Shown: one piece after another, positions 44,009 through 52,813 of the stretch | How positions within the stretch are numbered: the first letter of the stretch is position 1 | How the letters are laid out: each line of letters opens with the position of its first letter | NCBI RefSeq assembly: GCF_038900055.1 | Contig: NZ_JBBMQM010000001.1 | Span: 2,108,001-2,172,000, forward strand | Origin: Henriciella sp. AS95 | GTDB lineage: Bacteria; Pseudomonadota; Alphaproteobacteria; Caulobacterales; Hyphomonadaceae | Direction of reading: 5' to 3' | DNA: 64,000 nucleotides | Translations under genes and position numbers: made by a program | Notes under the pieces: model-generated | What the model was told of the DNA's origin: nothing | What the model saw: only the letters and a program-made list of their open reading frames with translations | The model's database searches: none

Positions 44009-45031
44009 CTAGTCGATTTTGACCAGCATCTTTCCGGTGTTTCGCCCCTGGAAGAGGCCGAGGAAGGCTTCAGGAGCCGTCTCGATTCCTTCCATGACTG
44101 TTTCCTCAAACTTCATCTTGCCCGACTGAATCCAGCCAGCCATGTCCTGCAGGAATTGCGGCTGCATATCAGTGTGCGTGGAGACGATGAAACCCCGGAT
44201 TTGCAGCTGCTTGCCGACGACCTGAATAATGTTGCGCGGCCCGGGAACGGGTTCGGTGGCATTATACTGGCTGATCATGCCGCACTCGGCAAAACGGGCC
44301 ATAGGCCGTGCACATTCAATCGCGGCTTCAAGATGATCACCGCCGACATTGTCGAAGTAGACGTCGATGCCTTTCGGGGCGGCTGACTTCAGTGCACCGA
44401 GCAGGGATTCATAGGTGTCGTGCTGCTTGTAATCGATCACGGCGTCAGCGCCGAGGTCTTTGATAAGATTGCATTTTTCACTGCCGCCGGCAGACCCGAT
44501 CACCGTGCAATTCTTGATCTTGGCGATCTGTGTCACGGTTGACCCGACGGCGCCGGCTGCGCCCGACACGAACACGGTATCACCTTCTTTCAGGTCGGCG
44601 ACGCGAAGCAGGCCTGCATAGGCGGTCAGGCCGGGCATGCCGGCAACGCCGAGCAGCGCCGAATCGGGGAGACCCGTCTGCGGAACCTTGTTGGCCATCA
44701 CCTCTTCAGGCTTGGCCGTCCAGGCTTCGCGCCAGCCAGCCATCGATGTGACGAGATCGCCGACGGCAAAGTCAGGATGAGCCGATGCGGTGACCTTTCC
44801 AACAGCGCCGCCCTGAAGCGTTTCGCCGATCTGGAAAGGGGGCACGTAACTTTCGCGATCGTACATCCGCCCGCGCATATAAGGGTCAACGGACATCCAG
44901 CTGTTCTGGACCTGGATTTCACCGTCCTTTGGCTCAGCGGCGTCGGTTTCGCTCATCGCAAAGTCAGAGAGTTTCGGCATGCCGACCGGGCGTGCTGCGA
45001 GCGCCCATTCTTTCGATTTCAGTGTAGCCAT
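44009..45031 (-). CDS. Zinc-independent MDR oxidoreductase (CurA/leukotriene B4 dehydrogenase-like)
   Basis: 340 residues from the ATG at 45029-45031, which has AAGGAGG eight bases upstream; the upstream open frame is not coding. MDR family: DPYMRGRMYD, GMPGLTAYAGL, then the nucleotide-binding VSGAAGAVGSTVTQIAK. Lacks the zinc-binding cysteines of alcohol dehydrogenases. NADPH-dependent reduction of alkenals or enones is the usual role. Confidence 0.9.
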   Translation of the reverse strand: MATLKSKEWALAARPVGMPKLSDFAMSETDAAEPKDGEIQVQNSWMSVDPYMRGRMYDRESYVPPFQIGETLQGGAVGKVTASAHPDFAVGDLVTSMAGWREAWTAKPEEVMANKVPQTGLPDSALLGVAGMPGLTAYAGLLRVADLKEGDTVFVSGAAGAVGSTVTQIAKIKNCTVIGSAGGSEKCNLIKDLGADAVIDYKQHDTYESLLGALKSAAPKGIDVYFDNVGGDHLEAAIECARPMARFAECGMISQYNATEPVPGPRNIIQVVGKQLQIRGFIVSTHTDMQPQFLQDMAGWIQSGKMKFEETVMEGIETAPEAFLGLFQGRNTGKMLVKID

Positions 45032-45199
45032 TACGGTGTCCTCCTTGTTTATATATGGCCAACAGATGGGCCGCAGCGCGCATCGTGTGAAGGGCGGAGC
45101 GAAAGAATTCGCAAGACTCTTTGATCGACAAGCCTGTGCGCCGGACTTGTGATGAGACACAAACCGGTGCGAAGGGGAGCCAACAAGGTGGAGTACACA

Positions 45200-46120
45200 A
45201 TGTCATCTCTGAAGGTTGGCCTCGTCGGAGCGGGTGTGTTTGGCGGATATCATGCCGGCAAGATCGCAGCGTCGGATCGGGCAGAATTTGTCGGCGTATT
45301 CGATCCGGATCTGGAAAGAGCCTCAGCGCTTGCCGACAAGCAAGGCGTGAACGCCTTCAAGAGCGAAGCGGACTTCTACGGCGCATGCGATGCCGTCATC
45401 GTTGCGTGCCCGGCCAGCTATCATGAGAGCGTTGTCAAAAAGGCGCTCACATTGGGGCTGCATGTACTCGTCGAGAAACCCCTGGCGCTGAGCGGGGCCG
45501 CTGCAGCAGAGCTCGCCGAATTGGCCGATGAGAAATCGCTGGTCCTGCAGGTCGGACACCAGGAGCGGCTTGTTCTTGAGGCGATGGGTTTCTTCGATAT
45601 ATCAGAGGCGCCGCTGTCAATTGAAGCGATCCGCGAAGGCCCTCCAGCGCCGGACGGCCGGGCAGGCGACGTCTCTGTTATCTGGGATCTGATGACCCAT
45701 GATCTCGACCTCGTTGCCCGCCTGATGGGCGGAGGCGCGACGGCGACCGGCCGGGGCCAGGTGCACCACACCAAACATATCGATCAGGCCGAAGCGGACC
45801 TCATCTTCGATGACGCGCGAACGGCAAGGATTTCTGCCAGCCGTGCCGCCCCGGAGCGGCGCCGGAATATGACGGTGACGTATCCGTCTGGTGCGATCCA
45901 CGTCGACTTCCTCACCCGCCAGGTGGAGAACTCGACCAGTCACATCATAAACGCCGACATTTCCGACAGTCTGCCTGACCCGCTGGGCGCTGCCGACGAA
46001 GCTTTCTTTGCCGCTTGCCTCGGCGAGCGCGAATCCCCAATTCCCGGTCGGGAAGCCGCCGAAGCCGTGCGGCTTGCCGAACAAGTCGAACAGACCGCCC
46101 TCGAAAAGATTGGAGCCTGA
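45200..46120 (+). CDS. Gfo/Idh/MocA-type dehydrogenase, candidate GnnA
   Basis: 306 residues from ATG 45200 after AAGGTGG. An N-terminal Rossmann fold (VGLVGAGVFGGYHAGKIAAS, HVLVEKPLALS with the usual EKP motif) and a C-terminal substrate domain with DLMTHDLDLVARLMGGG. The order dehydrogenase then DegT aminotransferase, with GlmU and lipid A genes in the window, fits GnnA, which oxidises the 3-OH of UDP-GlcNAc; WlbA-type UDP-GlcNAcA dehydrogenase is the alternative. GnnA assignment is inference. Confidence 0.8.
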   Translation: MSSLKVGLVGAGVFGGYHAGKIAASDRAEFVGVFDPDLERASALADKQGVNAFKSEADFYGACDAVIVACPASYHESVVKKALTLGLHVLVEKPLALSGAAAAELAELADEKSLVLQVGHQERLVLEAMGFFDISEAPLSIEAIREGPPAPDGRAGDVSVIWDLMTHDLDLVARLMGGGATATGRGQVHHTKHIDQAEADLIFDDARTARISASRAAPERRRNMTVTYPSGAIHVDFLTRQVENSTSHIINADISDSLPDPLGAADEAFFAACLGERESPIPGREAAEAVRLAEQVEQTALEKIGA

Positions 46121-46123
46121 ACC

Positions 46124-47278
46124 ATGGCCGCTGCCCTCAACTCACTTCCTGCGGATGCGCCGATCCAGTTCTTTGACCTGAAGGCGCAGCAGGCCTCGAT
46201 CCGCCCAGCGCTCGAGCAACGCTGGATCACGATCCTTGATCATGGACGCTATATTGGCGGGCCGGAAGTCGACGAATGCGAGCAGAAACTGTGTGAATTC
46301 ACAGGCGCTGCCGACGCGGTTGCTGTTGGTTCCGGGACGCAGGCACTGGTGATGCCGCTGATCGCGCTTGGCTATGGCCATGGCGATGCGGTCTTCATTC
46401 CGGGCTTTACTTACAATGCGACGGCCAATGCCGTTCTTCTGGCGGGGGCAACACCGGTTCTCGTCGATATCGACCCGAACACGTTCAATATGGATCCCGA
46501 AGACCTTGAGCGGAAAGTCCAGCGGGTCAAAGGCACGCGTAACTTGCGAGCCCGCGCCGTCATTCCGGTCGACCTTTATGGTCTGGCTGCGGATTATAAA
46601 GCCATTCAGCAAGTCGCCGATGCGCATGGTCTCGTCATCGTTGGTGATGGTGCGCAGGCTTTCGGTGCGAAGCAGGATGGCAAATGGCTCGGCACGCTGG
46701 CCGAGATAACGGCGACCAGCTTCTACCCGACCAAGACGCTTGGCGGCTATGGAGACGGCGGCGCAATCCTGGTGCGTGACAAGGAGATGGGCGACTTGCT
46801 TCGCTCGATCCGCTGGCACGGCACGGGCGACAATCGCAAGGAATCGATTCGCGTCGGAATCAACGGTCGATGCGACTCTATCCAGTGCGCCGTTGTTGCA
46901 GAAAAGCTTGGTATTTTCGAAGGGGAACGCCAGCGGCGGATCACGGCTGCGTCGATTTATAATCAGCGGCTGGAGGGCAAAGTCGAGATGCAGACCGGCT
47001 CGCAGTCCGATGAGCCCGCTTATGGGCTGTACACGGTACGGGTGCCGGATCGCGATGCGATTCGGGCGAAGCTGCAGGACGCCGGTGTGCCAACAGCGAT
47101 CTATTACGATACGCCGATTCATCAGATGCCGGCCTTCGAGCAGTTCTCGCCGGCCCGCGGTTTGCCTGAATGCGAGAAGGCCTCTCAGGAGGTTCTGAGT
47201 CTGCCGATGCACCCATATTTGTCGGAAGATCAGCTTCACCGTGTCTGTGACGCACTGCTGGGGGCTTTGCAGCGCTAA
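46124..47278 (+). CDS. DegT/DnrJ/EryC1/StrS aminotransferase, candidate GnnB
   Basis: 384 residues, PLP sugar aminotransferase: GSGTQALVMPLIALGYGHGDAVF, GDGAQAFGA, and the PLP lysine in SFYPTKTLGGYGDGGAI. Three bases downstream of the dehydrogenase, so the pair is co-expressed. With GnnA-type oxidation it would make UDP-2,3-diamino-GlcNAc, which LpxA could load to give amide-linked lipid A. Alternatively it is a WlbC/WbpE-type enzyme for O-antigen sugars. Confidence 0.85.
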   Translation: MAAALNSLPADAPIQFFDLKAQQASIRPALEQRWITILDHGRYIGGPEVDECEQKLCEFTGAADAVAVGSGTQALVMPLIALGYGHGDAVFIPGFTYNATANAVLLAGATPVLVDIDPNTFNMDPEDLERKVQRVKGTRNLRARAVIPVDLYGLAADYKAIQQVADAHGLVIVGDGAQAFGAKQDGKWLGTLAEITATSFYPTKTLGGYGDGGAILVRDKEMGDLLRSIRWHGTGDNRKESIRVGINGRCDSIQCAVVAEKLGIFEGERQRRITAASIYNQRLEGKVEMQTGSQSDEPAYGLYTVRVPDRDAIRAKLQDAGVPTAIYYDTPIHQMPAFEQFSPARGLPECEKASQEVLSLPMHPYLSEDQLHRVCDALLGALQR

Positions 47279-47300
47279 AAAGGCACCTTAAGTCAGCGAC

Positions 47301-48959
47301 ATGGCAGATACGCTGAAGATATTGGTCGCGCAGCTCAATCCGATTGTCGGGGACATTGACGGCAATCTCGAAAAAGCGCGTGCGACGCTGAAGGAAGGCG
47401 CTGAAAAGGGCGCTGACTTGGTCGTGTTCGCCGAGATGTTCATGCTTGGCTATCCACCGGAAGATCTGGTCCTGAAGCCAAGTGCTGTCGAGGACAGTAT
47501 GAATGCCGTCAGGCAGCTGGCCGAAGAGAGCGCGGACCTTCCCGCTTTCGTCACGGGCTCGCCGTGGGCAGAAGACGGAGCGCTGTACAATTCTGCGGTC
47601 TATTGCGCCGGCGGAGTGATCGAGGCGCGATACGACAAGCAGGAATTGCCCAATTACGGCGTCTTTGATGAGCAGCGCCTGTTCACCAAGGGGAAGTCGC
47701 CCGCCGTCATCATCAATTTGAAAGGCGTGAAAATCGGTCTCGCCATCTGCGAGGATGTCTGGTTCGACCGGGTGCCCAATGCGGCCCGGGCCGCCGGGGC
47801 CGAGATGCTGATCATCCCGAACGGATCGCCGTGGCGCCGGAGCATCCATAAGGAACGCGCCGAAGCGTTTGACCGGTGGAGCCGCCTCGGCATGCCATAT
47901 CTGTTCGTCAATCAGGTCGGCGGACAGGATGAGCTTGTCTTTGATGGCGCATCATACGCGACGAATACCACCCATGCTGAACGGTGTGGGCTGGTGGGCC
48001 AGTTTGTGTCCGGCACTGAGATGGTCGAGTTCGATCTGGAAGAGCGCAAATTTGTCCTGAAGGATGAAGGCTGCCGGCTGGATCATGACGGCTGGCACAT
48101 GGAGTATCGCGCCGCGATGCTGGCGCTCGGCGATTACGTCAACAAGAACAAGTTCCCGGGCGTCGTGCTCGGCATGTCCGGCGGGATAGACAGCGCGCTG
48201 ACGGCGGCGATTGCGGTTGATGCGCTTGGCCCGGACCGCGTCTGGTGCGTGATGCTTCCGTCGAAGTACACGTCGTCCGACAGTCTGGAAGACGCAAAGG
48301 CGTGCGCCAAAGCGCTTGGCGCGCGCTACGACATCATCAATATCCGGCCCGGCGTGGACGCGCTGGACGAGATGCTGACCGAGCAGTTTGCTGAAACGCA
48401 GAGCGATACGACCGAAGAGAATATCCAGTCGCGCCTGCGGGCTGTGACGCTGATGGCGTTGTCGAACAAGTTCGGCCACATGGTCGTGACGACCGGCAAC
48501 AAGTCAGAGATGGCTGTGGGCTACGCCACGCTCTATGGCGATATGTGCGGCGGCTACAATGCGCTGAAGGATTTTTACAAGACCGAAGTCTTCGAGCTCT
48601 CCAGGTGGCGCAACCTCAACCATCCAGACTGCGCGCTCGGTCCGAAAGGTGAGGTTATTCCCGAGCGGATCATCACAAAGCCGCCATCGGCGGAGCTGCG
48701 CGAAGACCAGAAGGATGAAGATTCGCTGCCGCCCTATGACCAGCTTGACGATATCCTGCGCGGCCTTGTCGATGAGGAAGAAGACATTCGCGATATCATG
48801 GCCCGCGGCCATGAGGAGGCGACTGTAAAGCGGATCGAGCATCTCTTGTATCTTGCCGAATACAAGCGTAGGCAGGCGCCGCCCGGCGTGAAGGTCGGCA
48901 GCAAGAATTTCGGGCGCGACCGGCGCTATCCGATTACCAACCGTTTCAGGGATGATTGA
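47301..48959 (+). CDS. nadE: Glutamine-dependent NAD+ synthetase
   Basis: 552 residues. The N-terminal nitrilase-type glutaminase has the Glu-Lys-Cys triad in FAEMFMLGY, YDKQELPNYGVFDE and AICEDVWF, and the C-terminal PP-loop synthetase has GMSGGIDSALTAAI. Makes NAD from deamido-NAD with glutamine nitrogen. Overlaps gltX by one base. Confidence 0.95.
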   Translation: MADTLKILVAQLNPIVGDIDGNLEKARATLKEGAEKGADLVVFAEMFMLGYPPEDLVLKPSAVEDSMNAVRQLAEESADLPAFVTGSPWAEDGALYNSAVYCAGGVIEARYDKQELPNYGVFDEQRLFTKGKSPAVIINLKGVKIGLAICEDVWFDRVPNAARAAGAEMLIIPNGSPWRRSIHKERAEAFDRWSRLGMPYLFVNQVGGQDELVFDGASYATNTTHAERCGLVGQFVSGTEMVEFDLEERKFVLKDEGCRLDHDGWHMEYRAAMLALGDYVNKNKFPGVVLGMSGGIDSALTAAIAVDALGPDRVWCVMLPSKYTSSDSLEDAKACAKALGARYDIINIRPGVDALDEMLTEQFAETQSDTTEENIQSRLRAVTLMALSNKFGHMVVTTGNKSEMAVGYATLYGDMCGGYNALKDFYKTEVFELSRWRNLNHPDCALGPKGEVIPERIITKPPSAELREDQKDEDSLPPYDQLDDILRGLVDEEEDIRDIMARGHEEATVKRIEHLLYLAEYKRRQAPPGVKVGSKNFGRDRRYPITNRFRDD

Positions 48960-50302
48960 TGACGTCTCCAATCGTTAGATTTGCTCCATCGCCGACCGGC
49001 AAGCTGCATGTCGGCAATGTCCGCACAGCGCTGATCAACTGGCTGTTCGCCAAGGGGCAGGGCGGCAAGTTCATCCTGCGCGTCGACGACACCGATACGG
49101 AACGGTCAACGAAAGAGTATGAAGACCAGATCAAGGCGGACCTGAAATGGCTCGGCCTGGAATGGGATGACACATTCAATCAGTCTGACAAGTTCGAGCA
49201 ATACGATGCGGCAGCCGACAAGCTGCGCGAAATGGGGCTGCTCTATGCGGCCTATGAGACCGCTGACGAACTCGATCGCAAGCGGAAGATCGCGCTGTCA
49301 CGGGGCCGTCCGCCGGTCTATGACCGGGCGGCGCTGAACCTGACGGATGAAGACAAGGCGAAGCTTGAAGCCGAAGGGCGCAAGCCGCACTGGCGGTTCA
49401 AACTGTCAGGCGACCGCGTTGAATGGACTGATCTGGTGCGCGGCCCGCAAAGCATTGATACGTCGAGCGTGTCTGACCCGGTTCTGATCCGTGAAGATGG
49501 CTCCTATCTCTATACGCTGCCATCTGTGGTCGATGATATCGATGCCGGCATCACGCATGTCGTGCGCGGCGAGGATCATGTCACGAATTCCGGCGCGCAG
49601 ATTGAAATCTTCAAGGCGCTTGATGGGACCGCGCCCGATATGGCGCACACGCCGCTGCTGGTCGATGCAGAAGGCGGGGCGTTTTCGAAGCGCCTGGGCT
49701 CGCTCAACATGGAAACGCTGAACGAACGCGGCATTCTGCCAATGGCGATCCTGTCGCTGCTCGCCAAGCTTGGCACGTCGGACAATATCGAAGTGCGTGA
49801 GACGCTCGATGCGCTCGCCGCGGACTTTGACTTTGGCAAGATCGGCCGAGCGCCTGCAAAGTTCGATGAACGAGACCTTCTTGCGCTCAATGCATCATTG
49901 ATCCACGCATTGCCATTTGACGCTGTGAAAGAGCAGTTGAACGAGATTTCGCCCGATGCTGCGAATGAAGCCTTCTGGCTGGCCGTGCGGGAGAACTGTC
50001 AGACGGTGCAGGATGCGAAACCGTTTGCCGATATCGCCTATGGCCGCATCGAATCCATCATCGATGATGAAGATGCCGACTTTATCGCCGAGGCAAAGTC
50101 GCTGCTTCTGGCCGGCGACGTGACCAGTGAGTCGTGGAGCGTCTGGACAGCGGCGCTGAAAGAAAAGACCGGCCGCAAGGGCCGCGGACTCTTCATGCCG
50201 CTCCGCAAAGCGCTGACGGGGCAGGAACACGGGCCGGATATGGGGACCATCTTACCCCTCATCGGCCGAGAGGCGATCGAGCGGCGGCTGTCGCGCGTCT
50301 AG
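48959..50302 (+). CDS. gltX: Glutamyl-tRNA synthetase
   Basis: 447 residues, class I. FAPSPTGKLHVGNVRTAL is the HIGH region and FSKRLGSLN the KMSKS-like loop (here SKRLG). ATG 48959 shares one base with the nadE stop; a TTG one codon before is in frame. Short for a GluRS, consistent with a GlxRS2-type or alphaproteobacterial member. Its stop shares CTAG with the convergent LOG gene. Confidence 0.93.
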   Translation: MTSPIVRFAPSPTGKLHVGNVRTALINWLFAKGQGGKFILRVDDTDTERSTKEYEDQIKADLKWLGLEWDDTFNQSDKFEQYDAAADKLREMGLLYAAYETADELDRKRKIALSRGRPPVYDRAALNLTDEDKAKLEAEGRKPHWRFKLSGDRVEWTDLVRGPQSIDTSSVSDPVLIREDGSYLYTLPSVVDDIDAGITHVVRGEDHVTNSGAQIEIFKALDGTAPDMAHTPLLVDAEGGAFSKRLGSLNMETLNERGILPMAILSLLAKLGTSDNIEVRETLDALAADFDFGKIGRAPAKFDERDLLALNASLIHALPFDAVKEQLNEISPDAANEAFWLAVRENCQTVQDAKPFADIAYGRIESIIDDEDADFIAEAKSLLLAGDVTSESWSVWTAALKEKTGRKGRGLFMPLRKALTGQEHGPDMGTILPLIGREAIERRLSRV

Positions 50303-50862
50303 TCGTTCATCACGACAATTCGATCCCTGAGCGCGGTTAGTGCCGCTTCGGGCGTGCTTTCGTGCACGAGGCAGGCCTTGAACTCTTCCGGCGTGAACTT
50401 GCCTTCGATGATGTGATCCATCAGCTGGAAGAAAGGTGACCAGAAGCCGTCTTCATCGAGGAAAGCCATCGGCTTTGCGTGCAGGCCGAGCCGCGCCCAG
50501 CTGAGCATTTCGACGGCTTCTTCAAGCGTGCCGATGCCGCCTGGCAGCACGATGAAGGCATCTGACTCGTCAAACATCATTTGCTTGCGCGTGTGCATGT
50601 CATCAACGATCACGTGCTCGACGTCTTCGAAGATGCGTTCTTTCTGCAGCAGAAATTTCGGCATGATGCCAAGAACTTCGCCGCCGGCTTCATGAACGGC
50701 GCGTGCGCATGCGCCCATCAGGCCGACGCCGCCGCCGCCATAGACGAGGCGCAGATCCTTCTCGGCCATCTGGCGTCCGAGCGCGCGTGCGAGCTCAAGA
50801 TAGCCCGGTTTCACGTCATTCGAGGAGCCGCAATAGACGCAGATCGATTTCAGCTTGGGCAT
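50299..50862 (-). CDS. LOG family protein (cytokinin riboside 5'-monophosphate phosphoribohydrolase-like)
   Basis: 187 residues. VYGGGGVGLMG and PGGIGTLEEAVEMLSWARLGLH (read in segments) are the Lonely-guy signature, PGGxGTxxE. Hydrolyses nucleoside 5'-monophosphates at the ribose-base bond. Bacterial function is uncertain. Confidence 0.92.
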   Translation of the reverse strand: MPKLKSICVYCGSSNDVKPGYLELARALGRQMAEKDLRLVYGGGGVGLMGACARAVHEAGGEVLGIMPKFLLQKERIFEDVEHVIVDDMHTRKQMMFDESDAFIVLPGGIGTLEEAVEMLSWARLGLHAKPMAFLDEDGFWSPFFQLMDHIIEGKFTPEEFKACLVHESTPEAALTALRDRIVVMND

Positions 50863-50953
50863 TCGGATTCCTATCGTTTATTCCACCGGGCATGTAATGG
50901 CTTGAGCAGATTCGCACCAGACCCGCCCTGTTCGAAACAGGTTTCCTCCCCAT

Positions 50954-52801
50954 ATGGCGCAAATGAGTGACACACACGCGACGCAGCCTGACAAGGATCA
51001 GATCGAGAGTGCCGACGGTGGTCTCGGTGGTGCGATCATCCGAATTCTGAAGCTGCTGGCCCGGCCCGAGCTTTCCAAATGGCGTCCAATCATGGCGGTT
51101 GCGATTGTGCTAACCTTGGGCGCTGCCGTTCTTGAAGTTGCGTCTCCGATTATTCTTGGGGATGCGATCAACAGGGTTGCGGGGGAAGGGCCTGTCGCCA
51201 CGTCTCTAACGGTTGCGGTTCTCTGGATTGCGCTGGCCATCGGGCTTCGCTTTCTGGCGGCGGCGCTGCCACAGGCGCGCGACGCGCTGTTCAGCCCGGT
51301 CAGCCAGGACGCGCAACGTATCGCTTGTGTTGATGCCTTTGGCCACGCGCAGTCCCTGTCGCTTGGTTTCCATCAGACCCGTCGTTCCGGAGCGCTGAAC
51401 CGCGTGATCGAGCGCGGCGCGAGCGCGATCGACTATCTGATCCGGTTTCTAGCCTTCAATATCGGCCCGACCTTCGTGCGGCTGGCGCTCGCGTCCATCG
51501 CCTTGGGGGTGGCCTATGATTACAGGCTCTCGCTGATCGCTGTTGTGACCATCGTCATCTACGTCATCGCGACGGTAGTCATTACCGAATGGCGCGTGCG
51601 GCAACGCCGACGCATGAACAAGGCCGATACGGAGCTGCGGGCCGTCTCCATCGATACGCTGACGAATTTCGAAACGGTGAAGGCCTTTGCCGCCGAAGAG
51701 CGCGAGACCCTGCGCTACGACGGCGCGATGAAGCGATACAATAAGCGCTATGTCGAGGCGGTGCGGAGCATGTACCTGCTCAACGGTGTGCAGGCCTTTG
51801 TCATGAATGCCGGCCTGTTGGCGGTGCTGGCGCTGTCAGCCTGGAATTACAAACAGGGCACCATGGAGATCGGTGACCTGACCGCCGTGATGATGGTGCT
51901 GCTCAGCTTGTATGCCCCGCTCAATATCCTCGGCTGGGCGTGGCGGGAAATCAAACAGGGCGCTGTCGACCTCGAAAAGCTGCATGGCCTTCTGAACATG
52001 AAGCCGGAAGTTGCTGATAATCCGAATGCGCGTGTTCTGGCGAAGCCAGACGGGCGCGTCGTGTTTGACCAGGTGTCCTTCACCCATGATGGCCGCGCCG
52101 TTGGCGTTCAGGACATATCCTTCACTGTCGAACCCGGCCGAAAAGTCGCGTTCGTCGGCACCTCCGGCGCGGGCAAGTCGACGTTGCTGAAGCTGCTCTT
52201 CCGCTTTTATGATGTCGAAACCGGTTCGGTGAAAGTCGATGGCAGCGATGTGCGTGACCTGACGCAGGCGTCGCTTCGTGGCGCGCTTGGTCTCGTGCCC
52301 CAGGATGTTGTGCTGTTCAATGACACGATCCGCTCCAATATTTCGTATGCAAAGCCTGAGGCGAGCCTTGATGAATTGAGGGATGCGGCCCGGCGCGCGC
52401 AGCTGCTCCCCTTCATTGAGGCGCTGCCGGAAGGCTGGGACACGCGGGTTGGTGAGCGCGGTCTGAAATTATCCGGCGGTGAAAAGCAACGTGTGGGTAT
52501 CGCCCGCGTTATCCTCGCTGATCCTGCCGTGCTCGTTCTGGACGAAGCGACATCAGCCTTGGACAGCGCAACAGAAGCAGCCGTCCAGGATGCGCTCGAC
52601 GAAGCGGCCCGCGGGCGGACCACGCTGATGGTCGCTCACAGGCTATCGACCGTGCAGAACGCGGACGAAATAATTGTGCTAGAAGCAGGGCGTATCGTGG
52701 AGCGCGGCTCTCATGCTAAACTGTTGCAACGGGATGGTGCATATGCCCGCATGTGGGAGCGCCAGATTGCACGCGATGAACTCGCCGCAGTTGCTGAATA
52801 G
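50954..52801 (+). CDS. Atm1-type ABC exporter (homodimeric, half-transporter)
   Basis: 615 residues: six spans in the first 330, then a NBD with Walker A GTSGAGKSTLLKLL, Q-loop VPQDVVLF, signature LSGGEKQRVGIARV, Walker B VLVLDEATSALDS. The LFNDTIRSNISYA stretch fits the Atm1/heavy-metal group. Likely exports glutathione-linked or metal-thiol species; the glutathione genes here fit. The Psd-like gene follows after 12 bp. Confidence 0.88.
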   Translation: MAQMSDTHATQPDKDQIESADGGLGGAIIRILKLLARPELSKWRPIMAVAIVLTLGAAVLEVASPIILGDAINRVAGEGPVATSLTVAVLWIALAIGLRFLAAALPQARDALFSPVSQDAQRIACVDAFGHAQSLSLGFHQTRRSGALNRVIERGASAIDYLIRFLAFNIGPTFVRLALASIALGVAYDYRLSLIAVVTIVIYVIATVVITEWRVRQRRRMNKADTELRAVSIDTLTNFETVKAFAAEERETLRYDGAMKRYNKRYVEAVRSMYLLNGVQAFVMNAGLLAVLALSAWNYKQGTMEIGDLTAVMMVLLSLYAPLNILGWAWREIKQGAVDLEKLHGLLNMKPEVADNPNARVLAKPDGRVVFDQVSFTHDGRAVGVQDISFTVEPGRKVAFVGTSGAGKSTLLKLLFRFYDVETGSVKVDGSDVRDLTQASLRGALGLVPQDVVLFNDTIRSNISYAKPEASLDELRDAARRAQLLPFIEALPEGWDTRVGERGLKLSGGEKQRVGIARVILADPAVLVLDEATSALDSATEAAVQDALDEAARGRTTLMVAHRLSTVQNADEIIVLEAGRIVERGSHAKLLQRDGAYARMWERQIARDELAAVAE

Positions 52802-52813
52802 GAAGAGGTAAGA

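Noticed and set aside
46142-47239. A 365-codon frame antisense to the GnnB-like aminotransferase
   Set aside because: Shadow frame with no recognisable domain; the plus-strand aminotransferase has its PLP lysine and motifs.
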